DNA from: Actinospineispora eucalypti
GTDB taxonomy: Bacteria > Actinomycetota > Actinomycetes > Mycobacteriales > Pseudonocardiaceae
Assembly (NCBI GenBank): GCA_014208095.1
Contig: JACHMT010000002.1
Span: 1,647,679 to 1,711,678 of the forward strand
Direction of reading: 5' to 3'
Length of the DNA stretch: 64,000 bases
The notes beneath the pieces are model-generated. The model saw only the letters and a list, made by a program, of their open reading frames with translations. It searched no databases and had not been told where the DNA came from. This document shows positions 1 to 7,703 of the stretch, piece by piece. Position numbers and translations under genes: made by a program. The number at the start of each line of letters is the position of its first letter. Positions within the stretch are counted from its first letter, which is position 1.

Positions 1-33
1 CTCCACGTGACCGCCGACGGGCAAGGCCCGTTC

Positions 34-972
34 CTATAAATGCAGGAACGGCAGGACCGGACGTCCCGAATTGGTCCACTGGAGGACCAGGAGGACCGTG
101 CCGTCCTGTTCGGCGCGCGTCGCGGGATATTCGACATCCGGCGGGTAGAACATGCAGGAGATCGCGTCGTACTCCCTGCTCCGCCAGGTTACCGAGCCCT
201 CGATCAACCACCGGGTCTGTTGGAAGTCGACGGTGTCCGCGCCCAGCACCGCCCCCTTCGCCAGGCGCACCAGCTTCACGTTCGGACCGGTCTCGTACAT
301 GTTCAGCACGTGCTTGACCTCGACGCCGTCGCGCACCGGCAGCCACGGCAGTTCCTTGGTACGCACGTAGACCGGGTGCGGCAGACGAGGGCGGGCGTAC
401 TGGACCTTCTCCTCGCCGGTGAGCCGCGACTTGCCCTGCTCGATCGCGATCGTGATCGCCTCGAACGAGTCCAGCGGCCGCCCGCCATCCGGCCGGTAGA
501 TCCCGTTGTCGAAGTTGCCGTACTTTTCCAGCTCCTTGGTGGTCTTCGAGATCAGCGTCTGGTCGAGGAACGGCCGGTTGGAGGGACCGGTGAACTGGGT
601 TTGGAGCATGTGGCACCGAGCCGTCGGGTTCTCCACCGAGGCCATCGGACCGTACTTGACCGAGTCACCGACGAACTGAAGGTCGCCTTCCTCCACGGTG
701 TCCTTGCCGAACTTCATCGCTCCCCGGTGGAAGTACCGGACCTGCGAGAAGGTGTGGGCGTGGCGCACATTGCGGATCTCCTCCAGCTCCAGTGCGCTGT
801 TGTTGGTGACCGCGATGCCGCGCTGAGGGTTGATCACCTGGAAGAAGCGCTGGTCCCAGCTCGACGCCTGCCTGCCACCGAAACCCTGCGCCTGCACGGC
901 AAGGTCGTCGTAGTGAACGCACACGGCTTCGGTGCCCTCGAACGTGTCCGTCTCATTCAGGATCAGCGGCAA
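34..972 (-). CDS. cupin-like protein of unknown function
   Basis: Encodes 312 residues. The fold looks like two cupin-type halves: about residues 60-125 (RYFHRGAMKF, then EEGDLQFV) and about residues 220-300 (VKLVRLAKG, then FYPPDVEYP). No complete metal-binding histidine set is obvious, so enzymatic activity is uncertain. The start is TTG at 972. It has an AAGGG Shine-Dalgarno about 8 nt upstream, and no in-frame ATG lies nearby before a stop. It diverges from a second, smaller cupin gene at 1237, so the two probably share a control region. I recognise the fold class, not a named family or substrate. Confidence 0.75.
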   Translation of the reverse strand: MPLILNETDTFEGTEAVCVHYDDLAVQAQGFGGRQASSWDQRFFQVINPQRGIAVTNNSALELEEIRNVRHAHTFSQVRYFHRGAMKFGKDTVEEGDLQFVGDSVKYGPMASVENPTARCHMLQTQFTGPSNRPFLDQTLISKTTKELEKYGNFDNGIYRPDGGRPLDSFEAITIAIEQGKSRLTGEEKVQYARPRLPHPVYVRTKELPWLPVRDGVEVKHVLNMYETGPNVKLVRLAKGAVLGADTVDFQQTRWLIEGSVTWRSREYDAISCMFYPPDVEYPATRAEQDGTVLLVLQWTNSGRPVLPFLHL

Positions 973-1042
973 CAGTCCATCCCTTCAACGCGGTCTTAGC
1001 GGGGCTACCGGATCTGCGGGTCGCCCTACCGTCCACTACGTG

Positions 1043-1056
1043 ACATTGTTGGACAT
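1043..1056. promoter_or_regulatory. ATTGTTGGAC-type motif, site 1
   Basis: The stretch ATTGTTGGACATTT lies in the divergent region between the two cupin genes. Related sequences occur ahead of the SDR gene (3905-3914, as GTCCGACAAT) and the SnoaL-like gene (6211-6225). It may be a shared operator, perhaps for the TetR protein at 4157-4843. This is inferred from repetition only. Confidence 0.3.
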
Positions 1057-1236
1057 TTCTGCGTTGCGCGCAATGGGTCCGGACCTACGAGTTCGCCGCA
1101 CGCCAGCCCGGACTGCGCGCGACCGCCAGCTGATGCGTTGACCTCGACTATAAATTGTCCTATATTTTCCTAAACGATAGGCACGACGATCTACGGGCCC
1201 GACCGGTCCCGACGTCCTGTGACCGAGAGGATGACC

Positions 1237-1716
1237 ATGTCCGCCGAGGACTCCGCCGACACCGTTGTGGCTCCCAACCTCAGCCTGCTGACCGGGCCGA
1301 TCGAGAATCCGGGTCAGCCCACAATTTTCAAGATCGAAAAACCTGAGATGAAGCGTGGCAGGCACGTCAGGGTGCTGGCGCGGACCGAGACGATGTACTG
1401 CAACGTGCAGTTCGTCCGCCAGGGCGGCGAGAACAAGCTGCACTCCCACCCGAACCTCGACGGCCTGTGGTTCGTCCTGAAGGGCAAGGCCCGCTTCTAC
1501 CAGGGCCATGAAGAGCTGCTCGTCGAGCTCAACGCCGGCGAAGGCGTCGTCATCCCGCACGACTACAAGTACTGGTTCGAGAGCGCCGGCGACGAGGACC
1601 TGGAGCTACTGCAGGTCGAGTCGTTCCTCAATGCTGGCGATGAGATCAAGCGTGTGGTGCACGACAAGAGCGGCGAACTTTCGAGCGAGACCTGGGATAT
1701 GGAGTCGAGCCACTAA
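1237..1716 (+). CDS. small single-domain cupin protein
   Basis: Encodes 159 residues from ATG 1237, which has GAGAGG ending 6 nt upstream. ATG 1231 and GTG 1219 lie in frame but are less well placed. The cupin core is visible: motif 1 around NKLHSHPNLDGLWFVLKG (H-x-H and a following loop) and motif 2 around GEGVVIPHDYKYWFES (P-H). The histidines suggest a metal site, so it could be a small dioxygenase, an isomerase or a binding protein. A strong terminator hairpin follows directly. It stands alone on this strand, divergent from the larger cupin-like gene. Its substrate is unknown. Confidence 0.85.
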   Translation: MSAEDSADTVVAPNLSLLTGPIENPGQPTIFKIEKPEMKRGRHVRVLARTETMYCNVQFVRQGGENKLHSHPNLDGLWFVLKGKARFYQGHEELLVELNAGEGVVIPHDYKYWFESAGDEDLELLQVESFLNAGDEIKRVVHDKSGELSSETWDMESSH

Positions 1717-1740
1717 GGAGTACCGAAAGCTCGTTACCTG

Positions 1741-1770
1741 GGTGTGGCCCCAGAGATCCGGGGCCACACC
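1741..1770 (+). terminator. Strong hairpin terminator
   Basis: Perfect 11-bp inverted repeat, GGTGTGGCCCC / GGGGCCACACC, with an 8-nt loop. It begins 24 bp after the cupin stop codon. No long T run follows, as is common in actinomycetes. It sits between convergent genes and may serve both. Confidence 0.75.
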
Positions 1771-1853
1771 CATTTGTGTTGTGCGGTTGCCGGAATTCGG
1801 GCCGCTACCGCTTCGTGCCGAGCGACCATGGCCGGAGATGCTGGCTCACCGGA

Positions 1854-2045
1854 TCAGACTTCGAGCGTGATTGCCTGCGTGGGGCAGCTGTTCGCCGCCG
1901 CAACCACGTCGTCCCGCACCGACTCGGCAGGTTGCTCCTGGAGCACGTACAAGAAGTCGTCGTCACGAACCTCGAATACGTCCGGGGCATACATCATGCA
2001 TTCCCCGTGTGCCTCACACTTCTTGAAGTCAACGTGCACGCGCAC
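1854..2045 (-). CDS. [3Fe-4S]-type ferredoxin
   Basis: A 63-residue ferredoxin of the small actinobacterial type that passes electrons to cytochromes P450 and some oxygenases. Cluster ligands are Cys10 and Cys16 (KKCEAHGEC) and Cys54 followed by proline (NSCPTQA). The fourth cysteine of a 4Fe-4S cluster is replaced (His13/Gly14 region), as expected for a 3Fe-4S protein. The start is GTG 2045, with AAAGGA 7 nt upstream. It lies 15 bp downstream of the NHL-repeat gene on the same strand and is probably cotranscribed. No P450 gene is adjacent; the nearest is at 18.2 kb, so the partner is unknown. Confidence 0.9.
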   Translation of the reverse strand: MRVHVDFKKCEAHGECMMYAPDVFEVRDDDFLYVLQEQPAESVRDDVVAAANSCPTQAITLEV

Positions 2046-2060
2046 CGACTTGTCCTTTCT

Positions 2061-3056
2061 CTACACCGGGTCCCAGCGACGGATACTGGCCGGCTCCACA
2101 TCGGGTACCTGATCGAAGTTGAATCGGAGCCATGACCGGGCAACCTCGGCGACGAAGATCCGCCCATCACGATCGACGGCGACGTCGTGCGGCGCGGTGA
2201 GGCGACAACCGCCGTCATGCCGGTCGAGAATCAGCCTTTCCCTGCCGTCAGCGTCCAGGGCGACCAGGCGATTGCCCAGCTGAGCCACGTCTCTCTGCAC
2301 AGCGCTCGGACCGAGTTCGGCAATCAGGAGCAGATCTTCATCACCCCAACGCATCGGCACCGCGGCGCACGGGCGGTGACAATGCCAGTGCCCGAACGCG
2401 CCGCCCTTTTTGTCGAAGAACTGGAGGCGGAAGTTCTCCCGGTCAGATACGACGAGGAGATCCTCGCCGAGGAAGCTCAGATGGTGCGGGAGGCTGAAAC
2501 AACCGATCGCGCCGCCGGGCTCCCCCCACGACAGCACATGGACACCGTGACGGTCGAAACGGTGGATTCGAGAGTTTCCGTATCCGTCGGCGACGAAAAT
2601 GTCACCGCTGCGCGGATGCACAGCCACGGAGGTCGGCCGGTTGAACGCCTTTCCCTCCTGCCAGGGCGCCGGCGCACCCCGGTTGCCGAGCACGAAGTGC
2701 AGGTCCCCGTCAGGAGAGCGCTTCTCGACGACATGCCCGAACTCGTCAACCAGATACAGATCGCCGAACCGGTCCACGGTGATTCCGTGCGGGCGAGCGA
2801 ACTGGCCCTCCCCCCAAGCGCGGAGCACACGCCCGGCCAGATCGAGCTGGACGACGGGCACCGCGCCTCGGTGGAAGGCCCAGACGGTGCCATCCGGCGC
2901 CGCGGCCACGGAGGCCGTGTCCCCCGTGAACGTGAGTCCCCTCGAGGGTGGAGGCCAGTCGGGAACAGGTGCGTGCGTCACCGCATGCTCGCCCTCCGCC
3001 CGAGCTCCGGGCATGGCCAGCCCCAGCAGCGTTTCGTGCGACGGCATCAGATCCAC
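2061..3056 (-). CDS. NHL-repeat beta-propeller protein
   Basis: Encodes 331 residues with repeated NHL-type blades: FARPHGITVDRFGDLYLVDEFGH near residue 85, NRPTSVAVHPRSGDIFVADGYGNSRIHRF near 140, and TAPHDVAVDRDGRIFVAE near 285. It resembles the peptidyl-alpha-hydroxyglycine lyase-like propellers common in soil bacteria. No signal peptide is evident, so it is probably cytoplasmic. The start is given as GTG 3056; ATG 3047 is an alternative. It follows the SDR gene by 18 bp and precedes the ferredoxin by 15 bp, so SDR, NHL protein and ferredoxin probably form one operon. Whether it is an enzyme or a binding scaffold cannot be told. Confidence 0.8.
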   Translation of the reverse strand: MDLMPSHETLLGLAMPGARAEGEHAVTHAPVPDWPPPSRGLTFTGDTASVAAAPDGTVWAFHRGAVPVVQLDLAGRVLRAWGEGQFARPHGITVDRFGDLYLVDEFGHVVEKRSPDGDLHFVLGNRGAPAPWQEGKAFNRPTSVAVHPRSGDIFVADGYGNSRIHRFDRHGVHVLSWGEPGGAIGCFSLPHHLSFLGEDLLVVSDRENFRLQFFDKKGGAFGHWHCHRPCAAVPMRWGDEDLLLIAELGPSAVQRDVAQLGNRLVALDADGRERLILDRHDGGCRLTAPHDVAVDRDGRIFVAEVARSWLRFNFDQVPDVEPASIRRWDPV

Positions 3057-3074
3057 GATCCGAACTCGACAGCC

Positions 3075-3890
3075 TCAGTACTGCGTGTTGCCGGCGTCCA
3101 CGGTCATCGCATGGGCGGTGACGTAGCGCGCCTCGTCGGAGGTCAGGAAGACCACCGCGTTGCTGGCGTCCTCGGGTTCGATCATGGGCACGTCGATGCC
3201 ATTGGTGAACATGGGCGCCAGCCGAGGGTGCTTGGCGAGGACCTCGCCCATTCGCGCGAAGGACGCATCGGAGTTCATCAAGGTCTGCACGCCGGTCGGA
3301 TGCAGGGTGTTGACCCTGATGTTGTGCTCGGCCAGCTCGAAAGCCAGCGAACGCATGAGCCCGACGATCGCGCTCTTGGCCGCCGTGTACGGGTGGAAGA
3401 ACGGCAGTCCCTTGAGGCCGGCCGCGGAACTGATCAGCAATATCGAACCGCCACCGGAGTCAACCAGATGCTGGATCGAGAGCTGCACGGTGTTCCAGAC
3501 ACCGGTCAGATTGATGTCCAGCACGTCCTGCCACAGCTCCGGCGTGACCTCGTGCCACTCCTGGATCGTGATGATCCCGGCGTTGGCGACCACGGCGTCG
3601 AGCCGGCCCAATTGGCTCACGCCGTTGTCGATCGCGGCCTTGAGGCCCTGCCGGTCCCTGACATCCGCTTCGACAGCCACGATACGTCGGTCGAGTGCCT
3701 CGACCTCCTTGACCGTGCCGGCAAGGTCTTCCGACGTCGCTGGCGGGTACCGCGTGTGCGGCATCGGTGCGCACGCGTCGACGGCAATGATGTCCGCCCC
3801 TTCCCGTGCCGCGCGAATCGCATGGCTACGGCCCTGACCGCGCGCCGCCCCCGTGATCAACATGACCTTGCCTGAGAGCCGACCAGTCAT
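3075..3890 (-). CDS. SDR oxidoreductase, mycofactocin-coupled type
   Basis: A 271-residue short-chain dehydrogenase. The nucleotide-binding motif is TGAARGQGRSHA (residues 14-25), a form typical of the actinobacterial mycofactocin-dependent carveol-dehydrogenase group. In that group NAD stays bound and is re-oxidised through mycofactocin. Also visible are NAG (residues 104-106), the catalytic serine in LLISSAAG and the YTAAK active-site tyrosine/lysine. It probably oxidises a secondary alcohol; the substrate is unknown. ATG 3890 follows GGAGG by 4 nt. It leads the SDR-NHL-ferredoxin run. The mycofactocin assignment is inferred from the motif, since no mft genes lie in the window. Confidence 0.85.
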   Translation of the reverse strand: MTGRLSGKVMLITGAARGQGRSHAIRAAREGADIIAVDACAPMPHTRYPPATSEDLAGTVKEVEALDRRIVAVEADVRDRQGLKAAIDNGVSQLGRLDAVVANAGIITIQEWHEVTPELWQDVLDINLTGVWNTVQLSIQHLVDSGGGSILLISSAAGLKGLPFFHPYTAAKSAIVGLMRSLAFELAEHNIRVNTLHPTGVQTLMNSDASFARMGEVLAKHPRLAPMFTNGIDVPMIEPEDASNAVVFLTSDEARYVTAHAMTVDAGNTQY

Positions 3891-3904
3891 CGCACCTCCA
3901 AAGA

Positions 3905-3914
3905 GTCCGACAAT
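3905..3914. promoter_or_regulatory. ATTGTTGGAC-type motif, site 2
   Basis: GTCCGACAAT lies 15 bp upstream of the SDR start. It matches, in inverted orientation, the motifs at 1043-1056 and 6211-6225. Confidence 0.3.
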
Positions 3915-4156
3915 AACAATAGTCCGCTCATGGTGTCCTTGACTAGCACCTGGGCATCAAGGTAGGTAACGGCAGTCGGCGGCTCAGCCCCGTCTACTGG
4001 CTATCGTTCGACTTTTTAGCCTCGCGGCCCCGGGCGCTGATCTTGCTGGAGGGTTCGCCGGTGATCGGAGGTATTGGCCCCTCCTGCTATTAGGTGCTCA
4101 AGCATTGCTCAAACCGATGGCTCCCGATCAGTCGCCCGTTGGCGCACCGCCGGACG

Positions 4157-4843
4157 TCATGGCCGATGCGCGACACCATGCAGCATCAACGCGGCCGCCT
4201 CCTCGGTCTGCACGCGTCGGTCAGGTGACCGGCCGCCCGGAAACACCCACTCGTCAAACAGCGCCATCGCGAGGACCATCCCGGTGATTGCCCCGATGGT
4301 CGCATCGGGTTGGTGGAGTCCGGCGTAGCCCTGCGCGCGGGCCTCGTCGAGCAGCGCCTGTCGGAGGGTCACCATTCCCTGGGTGAACTGCTCACTGATC
4401 GAGCGCGCCAGGTCGCCGAGCCGGCCGTCGGCGGCGGTGGCCGTGAGCAGCAGCCTCAATGAGTCGCGGTGAGGCTCGACCGCGTCGTAGAGGCCCACGA
4501 CGAAATGCCGGGCAAGTTGCTCCGGGTCCCGTTGGCCAGGCGGGTTCGAGCGCCAGAACTCGAAGTGTTGCTCCAGGAAGTCTCGGAGCGGGGTCAGAAC
4601 CGTCGCTTCGAACAGCTCGGCCTTCGACGAGAAATGGCGGTACAACGTCGGCTGGTCTACCGATGCCCGCTCGACGATCTGCGCGGTCGTCGTCGCCTGG
4701 TACCCCTGGCACTCGAAAAGGTCCCGCGCCGCCTCCAGCAACAGCAGCCGGATCTCCGCTGAGGAACGCCGGTTCGCGCGGTTGCGAGTACCCGTCCTTG
4801 GGGTCGCGCGCGTTTCGGCACGACCCGCATACGATGGTTTCAT
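4157..4843 (-). CDS. TetR/AcrR family regulator
   Basis: Encodes 228 residues. The N-terminal helix-turn-helix spans about residues 28-75 (LLLEAARDLFECQGYQATTTAQIVERA, then PTLYRHFSSKAELFEA), as in TetR repressors. The C-terminal half is a helical ligand-binding domain. ATG 4843 is the only well-placed start. It lies just downstream of the membrane protein/SnoaL pair on the same strand, and 266 bp before the SDR promoter. It could control either unit and possibly the cupins, through the repeated ATTGTTGGAC-like motif. The ligand is unknown. Confidence 0.9.
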   Translation of the reverse strand: MKPSYAGRAETRATPRTGTRNRANRRSSAEIRLLLLEAARDLFECQGYQATTTAQIVERASVDQPTLYRHFSSKAELFEATVLTPLRDFLEQHFEFWRSNPPGQRDPEQLARHFVVGLYDAVEPHRDSLRLLLTATAADGRLGDLARSISEQFTQGMVTLRQALLDEARAQGYAGLHQPDATIGAITGMVLAMALFDEWVFPGGRSPDRRVQTEEAAALMLHGVAHRP

Positions 4844-4895
4844 CCGGCCTCTCGTAACGCCCTCAACATCGGCGGCGGGAACAAAAGGGGGCTAT

Positions 4896-5663
4896 TCAGT
4901 CGACGCGCCGCGCGGGCTGCGGCTCAGGTTCGGCCGCCACGATCGCCATTTCGGACGCGGCGGACCCGTCGAGCCGCTTGATCGCCGACATCATCACGGT
5001 CGACATGCCGACGACCCAGACGAAGAACACCGCCAGCGGGAGCCAGTAGGCGAGCACTCCGTTCCAGGAGAACGGCCCGCTCTTGAAGAAACTGATCAAC
5101 CCTCCGGGGACCGAGAGCAACGCGGTCCACCAGCACAGGTACCCGGACCATCGGGGAAATATCGGGTGCGCCGACTGGTCGCCGAGAATCGTCCACCCGG
5201 TCACTCCCAGCCAGATCATCAGCGGCGGCCATGGGTACAGAAACAGGAACCAGGCGAAGTCGTTGATCGATCTGGTCACGTCCGGGTCGATCTCGCCAGG
5301 CCGAAAGGCCGCGAGGGCCCAGATCATCGGCACGAAGACGACGATCACGGTGACCACGCCGATGCAGACCACCTGCGTGTAGGTGCGGATCGGCGTCCGG
5401 CCCTCCAGCAGCCTGGTCAGCGCCGCGAGCGCGCACCCCCACAGGGCGACGAAACAGAACCCGGTGATCATGAGAAAGCAACCGACCCGGATCCGGGTCT
5501 GGTGTTCGACATAGATCTTGACGATCTGAGCGCTGGAGTCCTCCGCGGAGGGCGGCAGGATGAATCCGGACAGCACGAAGCCAGTACCGAACAGCAGGAA
5601 CATGCCGGCGAAGCCAACCCAGATGGCGGTTCGCACGGGCCCGAGGCTGAGCCGCTCGGTCAT
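4896..5663 (-). CDS. multi-pass membrane protein, paralogue of the 43 kb protein
   Basis: Encodes 255 residues with about six hydrophobic helices: near 8-30, 50-75, 90-110, 135-155, 175-195 and 205-228. The true start is ATG 5663; longer in-frame readings are artefacts overlapping the next gene. It overlaps the SnoaL-like stop by 4 nt (ATGA), so translation is coupled. Its second half closely matches the protein at 43014-43844, sharing FPRWSGY, then GPF-WNGV and an aromatic membrane segment. The family has no function I can name. Recurrence in two catabolic-looking clusters suggests a role in uptake or membrane handling of a hydrophobic substrate; that is inference. Confidence 0.85.
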   Translation of the reverse strand: MTERLSLGPVRTAIWVGFAGMFLLFGTGFVLSGFILPPSAEDSSAQIVKIYVEHQTRIRVGCFLMITGFCFVALWGCALAALTRLLEGRTPIRTYTQVVCIGVVTVIVVFVPMIWALAAFRPGEIDPDVTRSINDFAWFLFLYPWPPLMIWLGVTGWTILGDQSAHPIFPRWSGYLCWWTALLSVPGGLISFFKSGPFSWNGVLAYWLPLAVFFVWVVGMSTVMMSAIKRLDGSAASEMAIVAAEPEPQPARRVD

Positions 5664-6193
5664 CGCGCGCTCCCGGTGGAATAGAGCGGGTCGGCCGCGT
5701 CCGGGCGGCCGAGGAGGATGTCGCGGTCGGCCCACTGGTCCCACATCTTCGCGGTGGGCGGGTCCACTCGGGAGTAGTCGTACACCAGCCGTCGGTGCGC
5801 GATCGCCCATCGCCCGGCCCGCTTCTCGAAGCGGTCCACGAAGCGACCTCCGAACAGGATGTCGGGCAAGCTCGCATCGGGGTCCCGGCCTACGAGAACG
5901 TTGTAGAGGTAGGACTCCACGTGCGCGCTGTCACCGTCCCGTTCGATCAAGGTGTTGGTGACGACATGCTGCATGATCCCGTACTCCGAGGCGGGCCCCC
6001 GAAACTGGTGCACGAGTTCGATGAACCCCTCGAGACCGCCGTTGAACACGCCGTGTTCGTCGATCGCGTCCTCGTGATAGCAGCCACGGACGAGGTCGAC
6101 GTCGTACCGGTCGATACCCCGGCAGTAGCGGTAGAGACAGTCCCTGATCTGCTCGCGCGCCCAGAGCTCTTCAACGATCTCCGACGTGTCCAC
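5660..6193 (-). CDS. SnoaL/NTF2-like protein
   Basis: Encodes 177 residues in the NTF2-like fold used by SnoaL cyclases, scytalone-dehydratase-like enzymes and aromatic dioxygenase small subunits. Typical features are REQIRDCLYRYCRGIDRYDVDLVRGCYHEDA at residues 13-43 and a C-terminal FVDRFEKRAGRWAIAHRRLVYDY strand pair. The start is GTG 6193, with GGAGA 6 nt upstream. Translation is coupled to the downstream membrane protein. Proteins of this type with an RY(C)RGIDR motif often accompany actinobacterial steroid or terpenoid degradation genes. The substrate here is unknown. Confidence 0.85.
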   Translation of the reverse strand: MDTSEIVEELWAREQIRDCLYRYCRGIDRYDVDLVRGCYHEDAIDEHGVFNGGLEGFIELVHQFRGPASEYGIMQHVVTNTLIERDGDSAHVESYLYNVLVGRDPDASLPDILFGGRFVDRFEKRAGRWAIAHRRLVYDYSRVDPPTAKMWDQWADRDILLGRPDAADPLYSTGSAR

Positions 6194-6594
6194 CGTGGTT
6201 CTCCGTTCGAAATTGTTGGATATTTTGAGTCTAGAAGAGAGTAGCTCAGGGTGTCAAGGCCCGAAAGCACCACTGACCTCCCTAAACTGTTCGATTGGCA
6301 AATTACTGGACTTAACCGAAAAGAGTCGATGTGCGGTCGCGTGGGGTTTGCTAGGAGCATCGCTGAACACGCCGCGACGCCACCCGACATGCCATGCGGC
6401 ACCCGCTGCGCGGCGCAGTACAGGACACCGATGCGGTGCGCGATGACATCCGCCAGATGGTCACCGAGCATCCGCGAGGGAGATGAGGTCGACCGGCCTC
6501 CGTAGGCGCCGCAACCGTCAGCGGCCGCCCGGTGTTCTCCTCAATGCATGCAAGGGGCCGGCCCTGATCGATTAACCCAACGGAAGGGCATGTC
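6194..6594. other. 401-bp intergenic region
   Basis: Divergent control region between the two SnoaL-like genes. It carries the ATTGTTGGATATTTT motif at about 6211-6225, 18 bp before the minus-strand start. The rest has no convincing gene. Confidence 0.5.
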
Positions 6595-7038
6595 GTGTCA
6601 GAACAGAACAAGGCCATCGTCGGACGCTGGTTCACCGAATTCTGGGGCAATCCGTGGAATCCCGGTGTGATCGACGACTTGGCGGCGCCGGACATTCGGT
6701 TCGAGTACTCGATGCACGCCCCGTGCCGTGGCCGCGACCAGGTGCGGGAGTTTGCAACCAAGTTCCGGTCGGCATTTCCCGATCTGAACTTCTGGGGCAC
6801 CGCCGAACTGATCGCCGAAGGCGACTACGTAGTCGGGCAATGGGAAGGTGGTGGCACTCAGACCGGAGAGGCCTTCGACGACATCCCGGTCGGCGCGCTG
6901 CCGGCCAGCACCGGCAAGACGATGCGCTTCAGTGGCATCTCCGTCCTGAAGGTCGAGAACGGGCTGATTACCGAAGAGATCGGCCTTGATGACGGCCTCA
7001 GCGCCCTGCGACAGCTCGGGCTGATCACGGCGGCGTAG
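6595..7038 (+). CDS. SnoaL-like polyketide cyclase / ester cyclase family protein
   Basis: A 147-residue NTF2-like protein of the SnoaL-like ester cyclase type. The sequence runs NKAIVGRWFTEFWG, then DIRFEYSMHAPCRGRDQVREFATKFRSAFPDLNFW, and ends with a FSGISVLKVENGLITEE strand pair. The start is GTG 6595, with GGAAGGG 6 nt upstream. It stands alone, divergent from the other SnoaL-like gene, and is followed by a hydrolase remnant. Members act on small cyclic or polyketide-like molecules, but many are uncharacterised. Confidence 0.85.
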   Translation: MSEQNKAIVGRWFTEFWGNPWNPGVIDDLAAPDIRFEYSMHAPCRGRDQVREFATKFRSAFPDLNFWGTAELIAEGDYVVGQWEGGGTQTGEAFDDIPVGALPASTGKTMRFSGISVLKVENGLITEEIGLDDGLSALRQLGLITAA

Positions 7039-7247
7039 GCCCCGACAACGAAGCTCGCGCGCCCGGTGCCCGGTCAGTGCCCACCCGGCTGGCACCCCCA
7101 ACACGGCGGTCTCGCCAGCCGGATGGGGTGTCAGGATCTCGTCGCGCACGAGACTGCGCCGGGCACCGCGCGCCGAGCTGACCGAAATGCGACCCAGGTG
7201 CCGCATCGCAGGTCCATCGCCATGCAAGCCGACCCCAGCGACAGCTT

Positions 7248-7457
7248 CGCGAAGAGATCGAGTTCACCTCAGGCGGCGTGAAGTGCGCGGCGTGGTTTTA
7301 CCCGGCCACTTCCGATCCCCGCCCTCGACCGATTGTCGTGATGGCTCACGGCATCACCGGTACGCGGCGTGACGGACTGCCGCCATTCGCCGACCGATTC
7401 GCGGCAACCGTCAACGCCGCGCTGATCCACGCCGGCAGCGGCTTGACAACCCCATAG
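7248..7457 (+). pseudogene. N-terminal remnant of an alpha/beta hydrolase
   Basis: The frame from 7248 to the TAG at 7455-7457 reads REEIEFTSGGVKCAAWFYP, then PIVVMAHGITGTRRDGLPPFADRFAAT. This is the start of the dienelactone-hydrolase-like alpha/beta hydrolases (oxyanion-hole MAHG). It breaks off at AALIHAGSG, before the nucleophile elbow, and has no good start codon in frame. Only about 65 of the usual roughly 300 codons survive. Confidence 0.7.
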
Positions 7458-7469
7458 GGACACCCCCCG

Positions 7470-7703
7470 CTAACGGTTGTGCCAGTCGCGGAAGGCGGTG
7501 AGCAGGTCGTTGCGGGCCCGGGTGGACAGCGTCTCGGGGGGTAGCTCGCCGAGCCGGGCGATCGTCACCCGGAACTGGTCGAGGTAGCGTTCGCAGCCTT
7601 CGCATATGGCGATGTGCTCGACAAACCGTGCCTCGTCGACGGGGGCGAGGGCACCGTCGAGGAACGCCGTCACCAGTTCCACGAACTCGTTGCAGTCCAT
7701 CAT
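7470..7703 (-). CDS. zinc-binding anti-sigma factor (zf-HC2)
   Basis: A 77-residue anti-sigma factor of the ZAS class. The zinc motif H-x3-C-x2-C is His30, Cys34 and Cys37 (EHIAICEGC). ZAS proteins hold an ECF sigma factor inactive, often until thiol oxidation releases zinc. It starts with two consecutive ATGs. The first (7703) overlaps the sigma stop codon by 4 nt, giving the coupling and balanced dosage expected of a sigma/anti-sigma pair. No membrane segment follows the zinc domain, so it is soluble. It is the last gene of the minus-strand run beginning at 12254. Confidence 0.92.
   Translation of the reverse strand: MMDCNEFVELVTAFLDGALAPVDEARFVEHIAICEGCERYLDQFRVTIARLGELPPETLSTRARNDLLTAFRDWHNR

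Noticed and set aside
2187..3875. 562-codon plus-strand frame opposite the NHL and SDR genes
   Set aside because: It lies antisense to two well-supported genes and has no domain; it is a GC-rich shadow frame.
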